Assembly (NCBI GenBank): GCA_002869145.1
Contig: PKTM01000012.1
Coordinates: forward strand, 182,507 to 246,506
From: Denitrovibrio sp.
GTDB lineage: Bacteria; Chrysiogenota; Deferribacteres; Deferribacterales; Geovibrionaceae
DNA: 64,000 bases
Reading direction: 5' to 3'
Notes under the pieces: model-generated
What the model was told of the DNA's origin: nothing
The model's database searches: none
The model's input: only the letters and a program-made list of their open reading frames with translations
Made by a program: the position numbers and the translations under genes
Part shown: one piece after another, positions 1 to 7,831 of the stretch
How the letters are laid out: each line of letters starts with the position of its first letter
Position numbering within the stretch: position 1 is the stretch's first letter

Positions 1-1375
1 TGACAGAGATAAATGTCTGACAGCCCGGCGTTACAGGTGATATCTTTCCGCGTTCGTTTAATGCCAGAGCAAATGGGTAAAGTGTACGCAGGTCTTCTTT
101 TTCACTGAAAAAGCCTCTCGTGGATTCACCTTTTATGGGGTCCGGCTGTGTCTTACCCATATCCACAGATGTGTGACAGCCGTAGCACTGCGGAACAGCT
201 TTCGAATGACATGAATAGCACTCCAGCCTGTCATGACCATAAACTTTATGATTATCTGTATTTTTTATTGTTTTAGCTTTCAGTCTTTTTCCTGTCTTTT
301 TTACATAAAGGACAATTTCACCATCCTCATAAAACACGTTTGAATACATACGCCCTTTTTTGGTGAGCACAGCCTTGTCACCGAATTTAGCTTTTTTCAC
401 ATAACTCTTCGACTCAATTAGCGGTGAATCTGATTCTGATGTTATCTCTTTGTAAACAGGTTCAGAGTTTTCATCTCCGTGGCAGTCAGCGCAGGATATC
501 TCTATTTGTTCATAAAGGTTTTCGTAAGCATACCCGTCACCCATAATGTCTCTGGATGTGTGACAGTCAACACAATCAATGCCGTTAACTGAGTGAATGT
601 CGGGGTGTATAGCTGTCAGATTCCGCTCACCACTGGTCAGTTTTCGGGGTCGTCCATTTTTTGTGGGAATTAAACCTGTTTCGAGATCTGCTTCGCCGAA
701 ATAACTGAGAGCGATGCGTCCGCTTCTGTTGTGGCATGTGTAACACATTTCACCATCAGGAACTTTCACAATCTCATGAGTTCTGCTGTATCCTCCCCTC
801 CCCTTCATAGATTTGTCTGTTCCCTTATATTTAAGATCTGCATCGTAACGAAAATGGCATGCAGCGCACCCTGTAGAGTGGGCAGTGTCATAGCCGCCCA
901 TCTTGCTGAAAGAGATGTGGCACACACCGCATAATTTACGGTATAGGTCTGCCGGAAGCTCTTCCATATCTGCAACATCAGCTAGCTCCATCTCTTCTCC
1001 GTCTTTTCCGTATACCTTTGCACCTTTTACGGATGCGAGCACCTTTTCGTGTACGCCCCATGCGTAAAAAGTATTTTTGATCATACCTGTATTTGTATAC
1101 ATCAGAGTTGAAGTGACTCTTTTGTGCTGATACTCGTGACAGTTTATGCAGGTTTTATCCCATACTGATGGATCTGAAGGATTTTTTCCACCTAGCATGC
1201 TTTTGTGAGAAATATCTTTGTCAGCAGATGTATTATCACCGCCATGACATGAAATACAGGAGATATTGTGGTTTTCGCTTATCTGTTCTATGCCAGTGTG
1301 ACAATCGACGCATGTAGATGAGTATGCAGAAAAGAAGATAAGCAAAAAGAGGGTTGTGCAGAAAGTTTTTGCCAT
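1..1375 (-). CDS. Multihaem c-type cytochrome, 3' end beyond window
   Basis: The frame opens with a Sec signal peptide (MAKTFCTTLFLLIFFSAYSS) and then shows ten CXXCH haem-binding motifs in the visible 458 codons (CVDCH, CISCH, CINCH, CGVCH, CAACH, CYTCH, CVDCH, CADCH, CYSCH, CYGCH). It is therefore a periplasmic multihaem electron carrier. The gene runs off the left edge, so the C-terminus and total haem number are unknown. It is the last visible gene of the operon that encodes a molybdopterin reductase, so it probably passes electrons to or from that enzyme or the quinone pool; the partner is inference. There is no convincing Shine-Dalgarno sequence before the ATG, and a hairpin with a short T-rich tail lies just upstream. 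Confidence 0.9.
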   Translation of the reverse strand, partial: MAKTFCTTLFLLIFFSAYSSTCVDCHTGIEQISENHNISCISCHGGDNTSADKDISHKSMLGGKNPSDPSVWDKTCINCHEYQHKRVTSTLMYTNTGMIKNTFYAWGVHEKVLASVKGAKVYGKDGEEMELADVADMEELPADLYRKLCGVCHISFSKMGGYDTAHSTGCAACHFRYDADLKYKGTDKSMKGRGGYSRTHEIVKVPDGEMCYTCHNRSGRIALSYFGEADLETGLIPTKNGRPRKLTSGERNLTAIHPDIHSVNGIDCVDCHTSRDIMGDGYAYENLYEQIEISCADCHGDENSEPVYKEITSESDSPLIESKSYVKKAKFGDKAVLTKKGRMYSNVFYEDGEIVLYVKKTGKRLKAKTIKNTDNHKVYGHDRLECYSCHSKAVPQCYGCHTSVDMGKTQPDPIKGESTRGFFSEKEDLRTLYPFALALNERGKISPVTPGCQTFISV

Positions 1376-1390
1376 AAAGATATATTACAA

Positions 1391-1420
1391 CAAAACGGGG
1401 CGGATGTACCGCCCCATTTT
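1391..1420 (-). terminator. Intrinsic-terminator-like hairpin inside the reductase operon
   Basis: Seven perfect GC-rich base pairs (GGGGCGG 1397-1403 with CCGCCCC 1409-1415) close a 5-nt loop. Read on the minus strand the stem is followed by GTTTTGTTG. It lies between the TPR-like gene and the cytochrome gene, so it may attenuate transcription into the cytochrome. Confidence 0.55.
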
Positions 1421-1433
1421 AAATCGGAGGTTT

Positions 1434-1823
1434 CTAGCAGCCTTCGAAAGTTGGAGCGCTTACACTGCCTCCACTGCTGCCGCCGCCAAACAGGTCATCC
1501 AGATCTTCTTCCTCTTGTTCCTGTTTCGGAGAATCACCAGATGCAGAGAAATCGAATCCTGAAAGATCAACGGTGCCTTCGCCGCTAGTTATTTGTACCA
1601 GCACATCATACTTTCCCCATGCAGCCCTGCTCCATGGGTCGTACTGGAGTGCTCTTTTGTAGTAATTTTTAGCTACGTCAAACTTCTCTTCTGACATTGC
1701 CTGATCACCGAGAGCAAGCATTTGTCTGCACTGCTCTTTGCTTATATCCACAGCATGAGCCTGAGGCATAGCAACAAGCGCGAGCAGACTAAGCATCATT
1801 ATTCCAATTATGTATTTTTTCAT
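1434..1823 (-). CDS. Small exported TPR-like protein of the reductase operon
   Basis: The 129-residue product has a clear signal peptide with an AHA cleavage site near residue 24. Residues 29-75 form a helical pair resembling one tetratricopeptide repeat (EEKFDVAKNYYKRALQYDP). The tail is acidic, then glycine/serine-rich, and ends in a terminal cysteine (EGC). It is probably a periplasmic protein-protein interaction factor. Its position, 5 nt after the NrfD-like membrane subunit and just before the multihaem cytochrome, suggests a role in assembling the reductase or docking the cytochrome. I do not recognise a named family. Confidence 0.75.
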   Translation of the reverse strand: MKKYIIGIMMLSLLALVAMPQAHAVDISKEQCRQMLALGDQAMSEEKFDVAKNYYKRALQYDPWSRAAWGKYDVLVQITSGEGTVDLSGFDFSASGDSPKQEQEEEDLDDLFGGGSSGGSVSAPTFEGC

Positions 1824-1828
1824 TTTCG

Positions 1829-2716
1829 TTACCTCACTATATATTCAGCAAATTTCTTGGTATATACCCCTGCGTGTATTATAAGATAACGCATGAGGTA
1901 ACCGCCAAGCAGAACCATAATTTCCAGGGTGACTACCGTTTTAGTTTTCATGTGCAGCTTGTGCGCCTCTTCCATTCCAAAAGCAATAGCAGGAACCAGA
2001 AGCCCAGTGAAAACCAGAAGGAACCAGAAAAGAAACGCATAGTCTCCAAAAAGAAGAGACTCAGCAGCGTATTTCATTTCGGGAACACCCTGAAGAGCAA
2101 TAAGCATCATTCCTATAAGCATGATTATTTCCAGCACTATAAGATATAGATGCGCAGTCTCAATCGGCTTAATATTTGCATCACTTTTCAGGAAAATAAG
2201 CTTCACAATCATAGCACCGGATATTCCGGTGGAAGTGGCTGATATTATGAAAAGTATCGGCAGTGCTGTCTGATGCCAGAAAGGTATTGCTTTCAAAGAT
2301 CCCAAAAGCACAGCTGTATATCCGGCAGTGCATATACCCGTAATGATCAGCAACCAGTTAAGGCATCTGCTGCATCCTATCTTCAGATATCCGAGGTTAT
2401 ATGCCCCGTATATAAAAGACAGTATTGTGAATATTGTAAGTATAGCCGTACCCCATGTAATGGCTGAGGCAGGGTTTGCAAAGAGGAATATTAAAAGCCA
2501 AGGCTTCCACATCCCCTGTCCTAGATCGATGTATAAAAAGAATATACCTATGCTGACAAGAGGCATGCCTATTAAGCTTGCCGCTTTGATAAAGGAGAGG
2601 TATTTTTCTCTGTCGTACATATCGGCAACAGCAGCCACAACCATAGAACCAGCGCCGACACCGGCGAGGAACAGGTAGACCGCAATGTACCATTCAAAGG
2701 CTTCCTGATGTACCAT
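1829..2716 (-). CDS. NrfD/PsrC-family membrane anchor subunit
   Basis: The 295-residue protein is almost entirely transmembrane helices (about eight), with the NrfD/PsrC-type N-terminal pattern EWYIAVYLFLAGVGAGS. This family binds quinone in the membrane and exchanges electrons with a ferredoxin-like subunit. It follows the Fe-S subunit by 9 nt and the molybdopterin subunit before that, giving the classic catalytic/Fe-S/membrane order of polysulfide, thiosulfate, tetrathionate and selenite/arsenate-type reductases. The sequence alone does not tell which substrate is used. Confidence 0.88.
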   Translation of the reverse strand: MVHQEAFEWYIAVYLFLAGVGAGSMVVAAVADMYDREKYLSFIKAASLIGMPLVSIGIFFLYIDLGQGMWKPWLLIFLFANPASAITWGTAILTIFTILSFIYGAYNLGYLKIGCSRCLNWLLIITGICTAGYTAVLLGSLKAIPFWHQTALPILFIISATSTGISGAMIVKLIFLKSDANIKPIETAHLYLIVLEIIMLIGMMLIALQGVPEMKYAAESLLFGDYAFLFWFLLVFTGLLVPAIAFGMEEAHKLHMKTKTVVTLEIMVLLGGYLMRYLIIHAGVYTKKFAEYIVR

Positions 2717-2725
2717 TTCTGCCCC

Positions 2726-3289
2726 CTATTTCTGTATGTAGTATATGTTCGGCAAGGTTCCGAGATCTTCGCGGAGTTTCCAAACTTTCTGTTTGTTCTC
2801 TTTCGCTGCTCCCAGCACCATAGAGATTTCGCTTGCCGGATCGTTAATGTCGCCGAATACTCTGACATTTCCGGGGCATGTTGTAGCACATGCCGGTTCC
2901 AGCCCATCTGCAATCCTCGGCAGACAGAAAGTACATTTCTCTGCCACCCCTAAATCATGATTGTAAAATCGTGCATCATAAGGGCATGATGGAATGCAGT
3001 ATTTACATCCTACGCATCTGCTGCGGTCTACGTACACAATGCCGTCTTCTCTATTGTGGCTTGCTTTTGTAGGGCAGACTGTTACACAGGGTGCTTTGTC
3101 GCAGTGATTGCACTGAGATGGGAGAAAATCCATACGGAATTTTCCGTGGAGTTCCTTTTTCAGACCCTGATCGATATGCGTACGGAAAAAGTCCTCAGGC
3201 ACATTCCACTCGGCCTTGCATGATACCATGCAGGCTTTGCAGTCTATGCATCTGTCTATTATGTATGCCATTGCATATTTCTTATTCAT
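2726..3289 (-). CDS. Four-cluster ferredoxin-like electron-transfer subunit (PsrB/PhsB type)
   Basis: The 187-residue protein carries sixteen cysteines in four groups: CIDCKACMVSC, CNHCDKAPCVTVC, CVGCKYCIPSC and CTFC...CATTC. This is the standard signature for four [4Fe-4S] clusters in the NrfC/PsrB/DmsB family. There is no signal peptide of its own, so it would be exported by hitch-hiking with the Tat-signal catalytic subunit. It lies between the catalytic and membrane genes and should wire the molybdenum site to the quinone site. Confidence 0.92.
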   Translation of the reverse strand: MNKKYAMAYIIDRCIDCKACMVSCKAEWNVPEDFFRTHIDQGLKKELHGKFRMDFLPSQCNHCDKAPCVTVCPTKASHNREDGIVYVDRSRCVGCKYCIPSCPYDARFYNHDLGVAEKCTFCLPRIADGLEPACATTCPGNVRVFGDINDPASEISMVLGAAKENKQKVWKLREDLGTLPNIYYIQK

Positions 3290-3303
3290 AAGTTACTGCC
3301 CCC

Positions 3304-5496
3304 TTACACTTTCTCTATCTTGACAAAGCCGTTCTGAAGTCCGGCGCCGCCGCTGATAGGGTCTGTTTCGTTAGAGCAGAAGTCGCTTGTTCTGGCACCT
3401 TTGCCTGACATACGGGTCATCATAGTGCTCTCGTGTCCAAATCCCTGCGGGGTAAAAACCGCTTCCGGATGGATATAGTCCACGACTTTTGCAACCAGCT
3501 CGCCGCTTGTATTGTTTCCGTTGGTCACTCTGACTTTATCACCGTTTTTGATGCCTAGTTTTTTGGCACGTTCGGTATTTATCCAGAGCGGAACCTCGTA
3601 GTCGTGGAGCGCCAGCAGCCAGGCGTTGTTCTGAGAACGTGCATGTGTATGGTAGCTTATACGACCAAAGAGAAAACGGAACTCGTTATCGGAAGGCCTT
3701 GGCACAGGAGTATATTCCGGCAATGCAGAATATCCGAGCGCTTCTATATTTGAGCTTTTCAGCTCTACTTTGCCGGATGGAGTGAAAAACCTAGGTCTCT
3801 CACCAACAGCTCTAGGGAAAGGTTCACCCACAGCTTTAACAATACATCCGTGCTTTTTCATATATTCTTCGGTAGTGCCAGCTTCTTTGAAAAGTACATA
3901 GTTGAAATCCTCTATGGCTGTGAAGTGATTTGTATACCCCATAGCTTTGGATATCAGCTCTGCTATTTCCCAGCCTCCTTTTGTGTCGTGGACTGGATCT
4001 ACAGCCGGTTCACGGTACTGGATGTAACCCTCTTTTCTGCTTGTTACTATCGCAGGGTCATACCTTTCCAGATATGTAGATTCAGGCAATACCACGTCGG
4101 AGTAGTAAGCTGTATCTGTCATATAGATATCGCAGGTAACAACAAGCTCACTTTCTGCAATCGCTTTTTCCACTAATGCAGAATCCGCCTGATGATGAAA
4201 GAGGTTTGTCCCATAGGAAAACAGAGCTTTCATAGGATGAGGATCCTGATTAGCTATAGCTTCGAGCTGTTTGTTTGCCAGACCGAGGTTTTTCGGAGCC
4301 ATAGGAAACGTTGTCCCTGCACCGTCTGCTCTGTCGTGTGTTGGGTGGTGGTCTATGGAGACCATGTGAGGCTTTTTCACAGGGTATTTGACAGGGGTGT
4401 AAAAACCGCCAGGCATATCCCAGTTGCCGAAAAGTGCGTTTAAAACTGCAATAGCTCTCACAAACTGGACATCTGTGCCGTATCTGGAAAGCCTTCTGCC
4501 TGGGTGTATGTAGCAGCTAGGTGCTGCTTTTGCCAGAGATTTGCAGGCATTCACTATCATATAAGCAGGTATACCAGTCTCTTTTTCGGTATATTCGAGA
4601 GAGTTTTTCTTGACATGCTCAGCAAGCTCGTCAAATCCTTTAGTATACTTTTTAACAAATTCGCTGTCGTATAAATTGTTTGATATAACGTAGTTGATCA
4701 TCCCTAAAAGCAGAGCAGTGTCTGTACCTGGGCGTATCATCATAAACTGATTAGCTTTTGCCGCAGTTTTAGAGAAACGCACATCAACATATATAAGCTC
4801 TGCGCCTTTAGAAAGACCGCTTACAAAATCCTGAACTTCCCCAACATGTAGTGCTTCAGCAATATTTCTTCCAAGCATCATCATGCATTTCGAGTTATCA
4901 GAATCTACCGGCTCTTTTCCGCCAACAGGCTTTCCATAGGTAGCCGCCCATGCTATCTCTCTGCTTCCTGTGCATTGCGAGAAAGCAGGAATAGCAATGT
5001 TTGGTGAACCTATTATCTCAATGAGGTTCATAAAAGAGTGCTCGCCTGAGCCATGCGCAAAAAGCGAGAAGGATTCTGGGCCGTACTGGTCCCTGATAGC
5101 TACAGATTTTTCAGCTATATACTGGATAGCTTCTTCCCACGTAGCTTTGCGGAATTTTCCTTCCCCTCTTTTTCCTGTCCTAATCATCGGGTACTTTACT
5201 CTGTCAGAATCGTAGAGTTGAAATACTCCAGAGTTGCCTTTTGCACAGAGTTTACCGTAGTTGCTCGGACATTTTGCCTGCCCTTCCAGCTTTTGCACCC
5301 GTCCATTTACTGTTTTGGCTGTTAAGCCGCATTTCCAGAAACACATCTCACACCAGTTCTGAGAGTATGACACTCCAGACTTTGCAGATTCTTTATCTGA
5401 GTTTGCAGAAACTTTCAAAACAGGAAGACCCATGATGCAGGCCCCAGCAGAAGCTGCTTGTAAAAAGCGTCTTCGGGATAACCTAGTCCTTATCAT
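3304..5496 (-). CDS. Molybdopterin oxidoreductase catalytic subunit, Psr/Phs/Srr type
   Basis: The 730-residue protein begins with a Tat signal (LSRRRFLQAA, residues 6-15). An N-terminal [4Fe-4S] site follows with cysteines 49, 52, 56 and 84. Cys175 (SQCTGSRE) is the likely molybdenum ligand, which places it with the cysteine-ligated sulfur/selenium/arsenic oxyanion reductases rather than the aspartate-ligated NarG group. A C-terminal molybdopterin-dinucleotide-binding domain lies near residues 610-725. The start is supported by a GAGGG Shine-Dalgarno. The divergent ArsR regulator and the nearby exported rhodanese point to a sulfur substrate (polysulfide or thiosulfate), but selenite or arsenate cannot be excluded. 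Confidence 0.9.
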   Translation of the reverse strand: MIRTRLSRRRFLQAASAGACIMGLPVLKVSANSDKESAKSGVSYSQNWCEMCFWKCGLTAKTVNGRVQKLEGQAKCPSNYGKLCAKGNSGVFQLYDSDRVKYPMIRTGKRGEGKFRKATWEEAIQYIAEKSVAIRDQYGPESFSLFAHGSGEHSFMNLIEIIGSPNIAIPAFSQCTGSREIAWAATYGKPVGGKEPVDSDNSKCMMMLGRNIAEALHVGEVQDFVSGLSKGAELIYVDVRFSKTAAKANQFMMIRPGTDTALLLGMINYVISNNLYDSEFVKKYTKGFDELAEHVKKNSLEYTEKETGIPAYMIVNACKSLAKAAPSCYIHPGRRLSRYGTDVQFVRAIAVLNALFGNWDMPGGFYTPVKYPVKKPHMVSIDHHPTHDRADGAGTTFPMAPKNLGLANKQLEAIANQDPHPMKALFSYGTNLFHHQADSALVEKAIAESELVVTCDIYMTDTAYYSDVVLPESTYLERYDPAIVTSRKEGYIQYREPAVDPVHDTKGGWEIAELISKAMGYTNHFTAIEDFNYVLFKEAGTTEEYMKKHGCIVKAVGEPFPRAVGERPRFFTPSGKVELKSSNIEALGYSALPEYTPVPRPSDNEFRFLFGRISYHTHARSQNNAWLLALHDYEVPLWINTERAKKLGIKNGDKVRVTNGNNTSGELVAKVVDYIHPEAVFTPQGFGHESTMMTRMSGKGARTSDFCSNETDPISGGAGLQNGFVKIEKV

Positions 5497-5567
5497 TGAT
5501 TCCCTCTTTATTGTGTAGTTTTGCCGGATCTGAAATTGAAAAGATCAATAACATCTCCAAACATGAA

Positions 5568-5597
5568 TATATAAACAATAAATTAAATAAAAGTCAA
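5568..5597 (-). promoter_or_regulatory. Predicted sigma-70 promoter of the reductase operon
   Basis: On the minus strand TTGACT (5592-5597) is followed after about 17-18 bp by an AT-rich TTATATAT block that serves as the -10 element. It lies about 75-100 bp upstream of the catalytic-subunit ATG. Confidence 0.5.
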
Positions 5598-5603
5598 CAT
5601 ATA

Positions 5604-5621
5604 CGTGAATTCTTTCTCACT
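5604..5621. promoter_or_regulatory. Dyad operator upstream of the reductase promoter
   Basis: The site CGTGAATTCTTTCTCACT has GTGA/TCAC arms separated by 8 bp. It matches the rhodanese-promoter dyad at 13 of 18 positions and lies exactly 6 bp upstream of the predicted -35 box, the same spacing as there. The binding protein is unknown; the adjacent ArsR-family regulator is a candidate. Confidence 0.5.
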
Positions 5622-5677
5622 AATCGTAGCAGCATTATATACAAATATTCCGCTATTTATATCTCTTTACAAAATTT

Positions 5678-5721
5678 AACTAAATATTAGTTTGACTAGT
5701 TTATGGCATTTACTATATAAC
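5678..5721 (+). promoter_or_regulatory. Promoter and dyad of the ArsR-family gene
   Basis: A perfect dyad AACTAAATATTAGTT (5678-5692) abuts TTGACT (5692-5697), which is followed after 16-18 bp by TATATAAC (5714-5721). The -10 element is only 5-7 bp from the ATG at 5727, so the transcript would be leaderless or nearly so. Confidence 0.45.
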
Positions 5722-5726
5722 AACTC

Positions 5727-6053
5727 ATGGCACTTAGAGACTGCTCTGAATCAGAGCTTGAAAACTTATTGGAATTTTTTAAAGCTATGTCTAATCCATT
5801 GCGCCTTAAAATGGCTCGCATGATATGCATGCAGCCAAGGTACAGCCACGAGCTTGAAGCGGCTTTCGACTGCGAGAGGTCAAACATTACCAAGCATATT
5901 AATGTCCTTAAAAATGCTGGCGTCATAAAAGCTTATAAAGAAGGAAGAAAAACGCTTTACGTAATGCAAGCTGTTCGAATAAAATCCCTTATGCTTTGCT
6001 TAGATCAGGAAAATTACCTAAAATATAAGCAAGAGCAGGAAAACTCAAAATAA
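5727..6053 (+). CDS. ArsR/SmtB-family winged-helix regulator
   Basis: The 108-residue protein has the ArsR-type opening (FFKAMSNPLRLKMARMIC) and a recognition-helix/wing region (RSNITKHINVLKNAGVIKAYKEGRKTLYVM). Cys34 and Cys49 lie in and before the recognition helix and could be ligand- or thiol-sensing residues, but the classical CVCDL metal site is absent. It is divergent from the reductase operon and upstream of an exported rhodanese, so it probably controls sulfur or metalloid respiration. Signal and direction of control are not known. No Shine-Dalgarno is visible, and the promoter position suggests a leaderless message. Confidence 0.85.
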   Translation: MALRDCSESELENLLEFFKAMSNPLRLKMARMICMQPRYSHELEAAFDCERSNITKHINVLKNAGVIKAYKEGRKTLYVMQAVRIKSLMLCLDQENYLKYKQEQENSK

Positions 6054-6219
6054 CTTTTTATAAATACTAATATTCCTCACTATTAGCCTATTACAGCATC
6101 ATACTGCTAAAGCCGACCATTCTTTTTAACAAATGCGAAACTTTTATATATTCAATTAAAAGCATAATAGCGTTTATTACATGGTTATATTGCTAGATAT
6201 AAATTTTTTTATGTTAACT

Positions 6220-6237
6220 AGTGAATATTTATTCACT
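6220..6237. promoter_or_regulatory. Perfect 18-bp dyad upstream of the rhodanese promoter
   Basis: AGTGAATATTTATTCACT consists of two perfect 8-bp arms around a 2-bp centre. It ends 6 bp before the predicted -35 TTGACC. A position just upstream of -35 is more typical of an activator than a repressor. Confidence 0.6.
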
Positions 6238-6243
6238 TTTTTA

Positions 6244-6270
6244 TTGACCAAAATATATTTTATATATACC
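6244..6270 (+). promoter_or_regulatory. Predicted rhodanese promoter
   Basis: TTGACC (6244-6249) is followed by an AT-rich segment with TATACC (6265-6270, spacer 15) or overlapping alternatives as the -10. The downstream gene has a clear GGAGG (6289-6293) before its ATG. Confidence 0.4.
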
Positions 6271-6301
6271 CTTATCTTAGACAAAAACGGAGGTTGTAAG
6301 C

Positions 6302-6793
6302 ATGAAAAGACTTACCACAATTATATTTGTATTGATTTTTACAATGACATGTTTCACTGCATTTGCCGCAGCACCAACAGAGCCTGCTTCTATCACTAAA
6401 GCAAGAGATGCTATGGTTGACGCAGCTGTTAAGCAGATCAAAGAAATTGAAGTAGCTGACGTTATCAGTATGATGAAAAACAAAGAAAGCTTTGTACTTC
6501 TAGATATCAGAGAAGCAGCAGAGCAGGGTTTCATTATTCCTGGCAACACTAAAAAGATCCCTAGAGGTCTTGTGGAGTGGCTTGTTGGCAAGCAGGTTAA
6601 ACTTAACGAAACTGTTGTAGTTTACTGCAAAACAGGTCTCAGAGGCGCTTTTACTACTAAAGTACTTAACGACCTCGGTTACAGTAAAGCTGTAAACCTT
6701 AAGGGCGGAATAGTTGCATGGCTTGAAGCTGGTTATCCAGTTGAAACATACATCGGCAACATTAAGCCTGACGGATACAAATTCGCAAAATAA
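6302..6793 (+). CDS. Exported single-domain rhodanese (sulfurtransferase)
   Basis: The 163-residue protein has a Sec signal peptide (cleavage after about residue 22-23, FAA-AP) and one rhodanese domain from about residue 50. The active-site loop is CKTGLRG with the persulfide-forming Cys109. Family members bind or transfer sulfane sulfur, and a periplasmic copy can carry polysulfide sulfur to a respiratory reductase, as proposed for Sud-type proteins in polysulfide respiration. The start is supported by GGAGG. It is followed by an intrinsic terminator, so it is probably monocistronic, but its upstream dyad links it to the reductase operon. Confidence 0.88.
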   Translation: MKRLTTIIFVLIFTMTCFTAFAAAPTEPASITKARDAMVDAAVKQIKEIEVADVISMMKNKESFVLLDIREAAEQGFIIPGNTKKIPRGLVEWLVGKQVKLNETVVVYCKTGLRGAFTTKVLNDLGYSKAVNLKGGIVAWLEAGYPVETYIGNIKPDGYKFAK

Positions 6794-6818
6794 TTCAAAT
6801 TAGCTTTAACTTAAAAAA

Positions 6819-6845
6819 GGGCACTGTAACAGGTGCCCTTTTTTT
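6819..6845 (+). terminator. Rho-independent terminator after the rhodanese gene
   Basis: A stem of GGGCAC and GTGCCC, extended by TGT/ACA with one bulged base, is followed by seven T residues. Confidence 0.85.
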
Positions 6846-6888
6846 ATGCATTAATTTATCGATTACTGCTTTTTACAGATACACTTAC

Positions 6889-7164
6889 TTACCCACCTAG
6901 TCTTTTCAGTGCCTGAGCACAAGCTATACGGACATTTTCATCAGGATCATCTTTGCGCTCTCTTATAAAAGCCATGCTTTCAGGAGCCATAGCTGCAATA
7001 GATATTATTTCTTCACATGCGTTGAAAGCGTTCAAGCCCTGATGCAATTGAGCAAGATATGAAACATGTGAAATTAAAAACTGTTCACTGCTCTTTTGTA
7101 AAATAACCTGAGACAATTCCGCATACAGCTTCGATGTTTTTGAACAGATAGAAATGTCCGCCAC
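6889..7164 (-). CDS. Possible small HEAT-repeat-like ORF or gene remnant
   Basis: The last 35 residues (PESMAFIRERKDDPDENVRIACAQALKRLG, taken in pieces) look like the final helical pair of a HEAT-repeat protein. The only long start is a GTG at 7164, whose first 27 codons lie inside the thioesterase gene in another frame, and no good Shine-Dalgarno is seen. It may be a real short gene starting at a non-standard codon near 7040, or the decayed 3' end of a larger gene. Function cannot be assigned. Confidence 0.25.
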   Translation of the reverse strand: MADISICSKTSKLYAELSQVILQKSSEQFLISHVSYLAQLHQGLNAFNACEEIISIAAMAPESMAFIRERKDDPDENVRIACAQALKRLGG

Positions 7165-7831
7165 TAAAATAGTGTGATCCAGTAATACCTTTCAGATGTA
7201 TACCCCAGTCCGGAGGATTAAGCCCGGAAACTGCGCCATCCTGCCTGCCATTAAGAAGAACAGCTTCAACATCAGCAAAAACATTAACATCCGGAGAGTA
7301 ATCCACTAAAAGCTGATAGTCATTTCTCAGTGTATTTATAAGGAGCTGCCCTATGTCTCCAGATTTAATAACTTCTGCGGGCAAAGGCTGATATGTATTT
7401 TGAATCCAGTCAATAAAGTCACTGTCATCTTTTTTAAGGCAATCTGCATAATATTTACGGTCTATCAGCTCCGGCGGTTTCTGTCCTGACAGAAACAATT
7501 TACAAGGAAAGGCTCCGAAATCAGCTAGAATTCTGGTCGCTTCAAAGGCTACATAGCCTCCAAGACTATGCCCTAAAAGAGCGAACCTTCCGCTGTATTC
7601 AGAAATATATTTTGCAGCTTCGGCGGCAAGCTCCAGAAGTGAATCCGCTTTCTCATTTATTCTCGATTCCCGCCCCGGATATCTGAAGATAAAAGTATTT
7701 ATATCATACTTAGCAAGCTCCTGTGCTACTTCGAAATATTGACCTGCACCAGAGCCTGCATGTGGAAATATAAATAGACCTCTTTTGCAGCTCTCACTAT
7801 AAAAAGGTTTAAGAAAAATCCTGTCATCCAT
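7085..7831 (-). CDS. Type II thioesterase (NRPS/PKS editing)
   Basis: The 248-residue protein is an alpha/beta-hydrolase of the GrsT/SrfAD family. It has FPHAGSGAG near residue 22, the nucleophile motif GHSLGG (Ser89), Asp198 (GRQDGAV) and His226 (GGHFYLF), so the triad looks complete. Such enzymes free mis-primed or stalled carrier proteins in nonribosomal peptide and polyketide lines. It overlaps the phosphopantetheinyl transferase gene by 8 nt on the minus strand and faces away from the large NRPS operon, which it most likely serves. Confidence 0.92.
   Translation of the reverse strand: MDDRIFLKPFYSESCKRGLFIFPHAGSGAGQYFEVAQELAKYDINTFIFRYPGRESRINEKADSLLELAAEAAKYISEYSGRFALLGHSLGGYVAFEATRILADFGAFPCKLFLSGQKPPELIDRKYYADCLKKDDSDFIDWIQNTYQPLPAEVIKSGDIGQLLINTLRNDYQLLVDYSPDVNVFADVEAVLLNGRQDGAVSGLNPPDWGIHLKGITGSHYFSGGHFYLFKNIEAVCGIVSGYFTKEQ

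Noticed and set aside
2397-2953. Several 70-115-codon frames opposite or out of phase with the ferredoxin and membrane subunit genes
   Set aside because: They lie wholly within genes with strong family motifs and have no motif or start signal of their own.
6220-6237. Crp/Fnr binding site
   Set aside because: The arms GTGA and TCAC are 8 bp apart; Crp/Fnr sites have 6 bp, and the TTGAT/ATCAA arms of Fnr are absent.
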